DNA from: Pontimonas sp.
Lineage (GTDB): Bacteria; Actinomycetota; Actinomycetes; Actinomycetales; Microbacteriaceae
Direction: 5' to 3'
NCBI GenBank assembly: GCA_030728325.1
Contig: JANQZT010000014.1
Location: 1 to 42,926, forward strand
Length of the DNA: 42,926 nt
The notes below the pieces were generated by a model. It did not search any database. It was given only the letters and a program-made list of their open reading frames with translations, and was not told the DNA's origin. A program made the translations under genes and the position numbers. This document shows, piece by piece, positions 42,595 through 42,926 of this stretch (positions within the stretch are counted from its first letter, which is position 1; every line of letters begins with the position of its first letter).

Positions 42595-42926
42595 GCAAAC
42601 AAGCTTGCCACGGCCTCACGGAAGTGAGCCGTGTGGGCTGCCACATCCGCCGCTGTTGTGGCGGGACTCATGAGCGCCATGTTGTGAAATGGCGTGAGAA
42701 GAATCCCGCGGTTCAGAGCGTGCAAGTGCAAATACTGCTGCAACTCAAAATCATCAGCTCCCGCAGCCTCGGCCCCATCCTTCGGAGCGTGAGGAAGGAA
42801 GCTGTACTCAGCTCGGGTGCCCAGCTGGGTCACCTGCCAGGGAACATCAAACTCCTCGATGGCGGAGTGAACCCCTTCGGTCCACTCGGTGGCGCGCTGA
42901 ATCATCTCGGGATACGCCTCAGCCGT
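42591..42926 (-). CDS. Class III aminotransferase, C-terminal part, runs off the right edge
   Basis: The last 111 residues of a PLP-dependent class III aminotransferase. The end FELQQYLHLHALNRGILLTP followed by FHNMALMSPATTAADVAAHT is typical of glutamate-1-semialdehyde aminomutase-like transaminases. The active-site lysine and most of the PLP site are outside the window, so the substrate cannot be named. The frame continues without a stop to the last base (42926). Its stop overlaps the Sua5-type GTG start, so the two genes are translationally coupled. Confidence 0.85.
   Translation of the reverse strand, partial: TAEAYPEMIQRATEWTEGVHSAIEEFDVPWQVTQLGTRAEYSFLPHAPKDGAEAAGADDFELQQYLHLHALNRGILLTPFHNMALMSPATTAADVAAHTAHFREAVASLFA

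Overview
The window is a gene-dense stretch (about 95% coding, no gap above roughly 200 bp) of a moderately GC-rich actinobacterial chromosome. The genes point to the family Microbacteriaceae or a close relative with a compact genome. Reasons: a DivIVA-domain coiled-coil protein, a Nei2-type glycosylase next to a mycobacterial-type RpiB and pepN/glbO, the actinobacterial thyX-dapA-rnj string, a CsoR-family regulator, an FHA plus FtsK/EssC-like ATPase pair, and an actinobacterial-type atp operon. I see no tRNA, rRNA, CRISPR, transposase, prophage or integration site, so this is core chromosome. The species assignment is inference.

Layout: 1-1.9 kb (minus) amidohydrolase fragment, nei2-type glycosylase, rpiB. 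2-7.2 kb (plus) DivIVA-like protein, pepN, mscS-type channel, truncated haemoglobin. 7.2-8.8 kb a divergent pair: an unknown protein and a TesB thioesterase. 8.8-12.8 kb (minus) MFS transporter, ettA, an SSB paralogue, msrA. 13-13.9 kb (plus) a DMT exporter preceded by a probable 15-codon leader peptide. 14-17.6 kb (minus) rnj, dapA, thyX. 17.7-20.1 kb (plus) a thiol-redox group (thioredoxin-like, DUF4395, OsmC) and an SDR protein. 20.1-23.3 kb (minus) a small membrane protein, dapB, a CstR-like repressor and a CoA-disulfide-reductase/rhodanese fusion. 23.3-25.8 kb a DUF2236 protein, an FKBP lipoprotein and a second OsmC. 25.8-29.4 kb (plus) nitrogen catabolism: gabT, asparaginase, alanine dehydrogenase. 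29.3-32.6 kb (minus) FtsK/EssC-like ATPase and FHA/zinc-ribbon protein. 32.7-34.3 kb (plus) a membrane-anchored HEMLH protein and ogt. 34.2-42.9 kb (minus) yaaA following the complete atpBEFHAGDC operon, then threonylcarbamoyl-AMP synthase and the end of a class III aminotransferase.

Two themes run across the window. First, many genes have a TANNNT (-10-like) hexamer ending 6-8 nt before the start codon and no Shine-Dalgarno sequence, so leaderless transcription seems common. Second, six of seven convergent gene pairs overlap or nearly touch, leaving no room for a dedicated terminator.

The most interesting items are: a persulfide-sensing type repressor (His to Ala at the copper-ligand position) beside a rhodanese-fused disulfide reductase with a palindromic CsoR-family operator on its leaderless promoter; a split EssC-like module (FHA protein plus two-P-loop ATPase) without visible WXG100 substrates; an unclassified zincin-like membrane protein divergent from that module; an atpB that appears to start at CTG; and a leaderless, Cys/Ser-containing leader peptide stop-start coupled to a DMT exporter.
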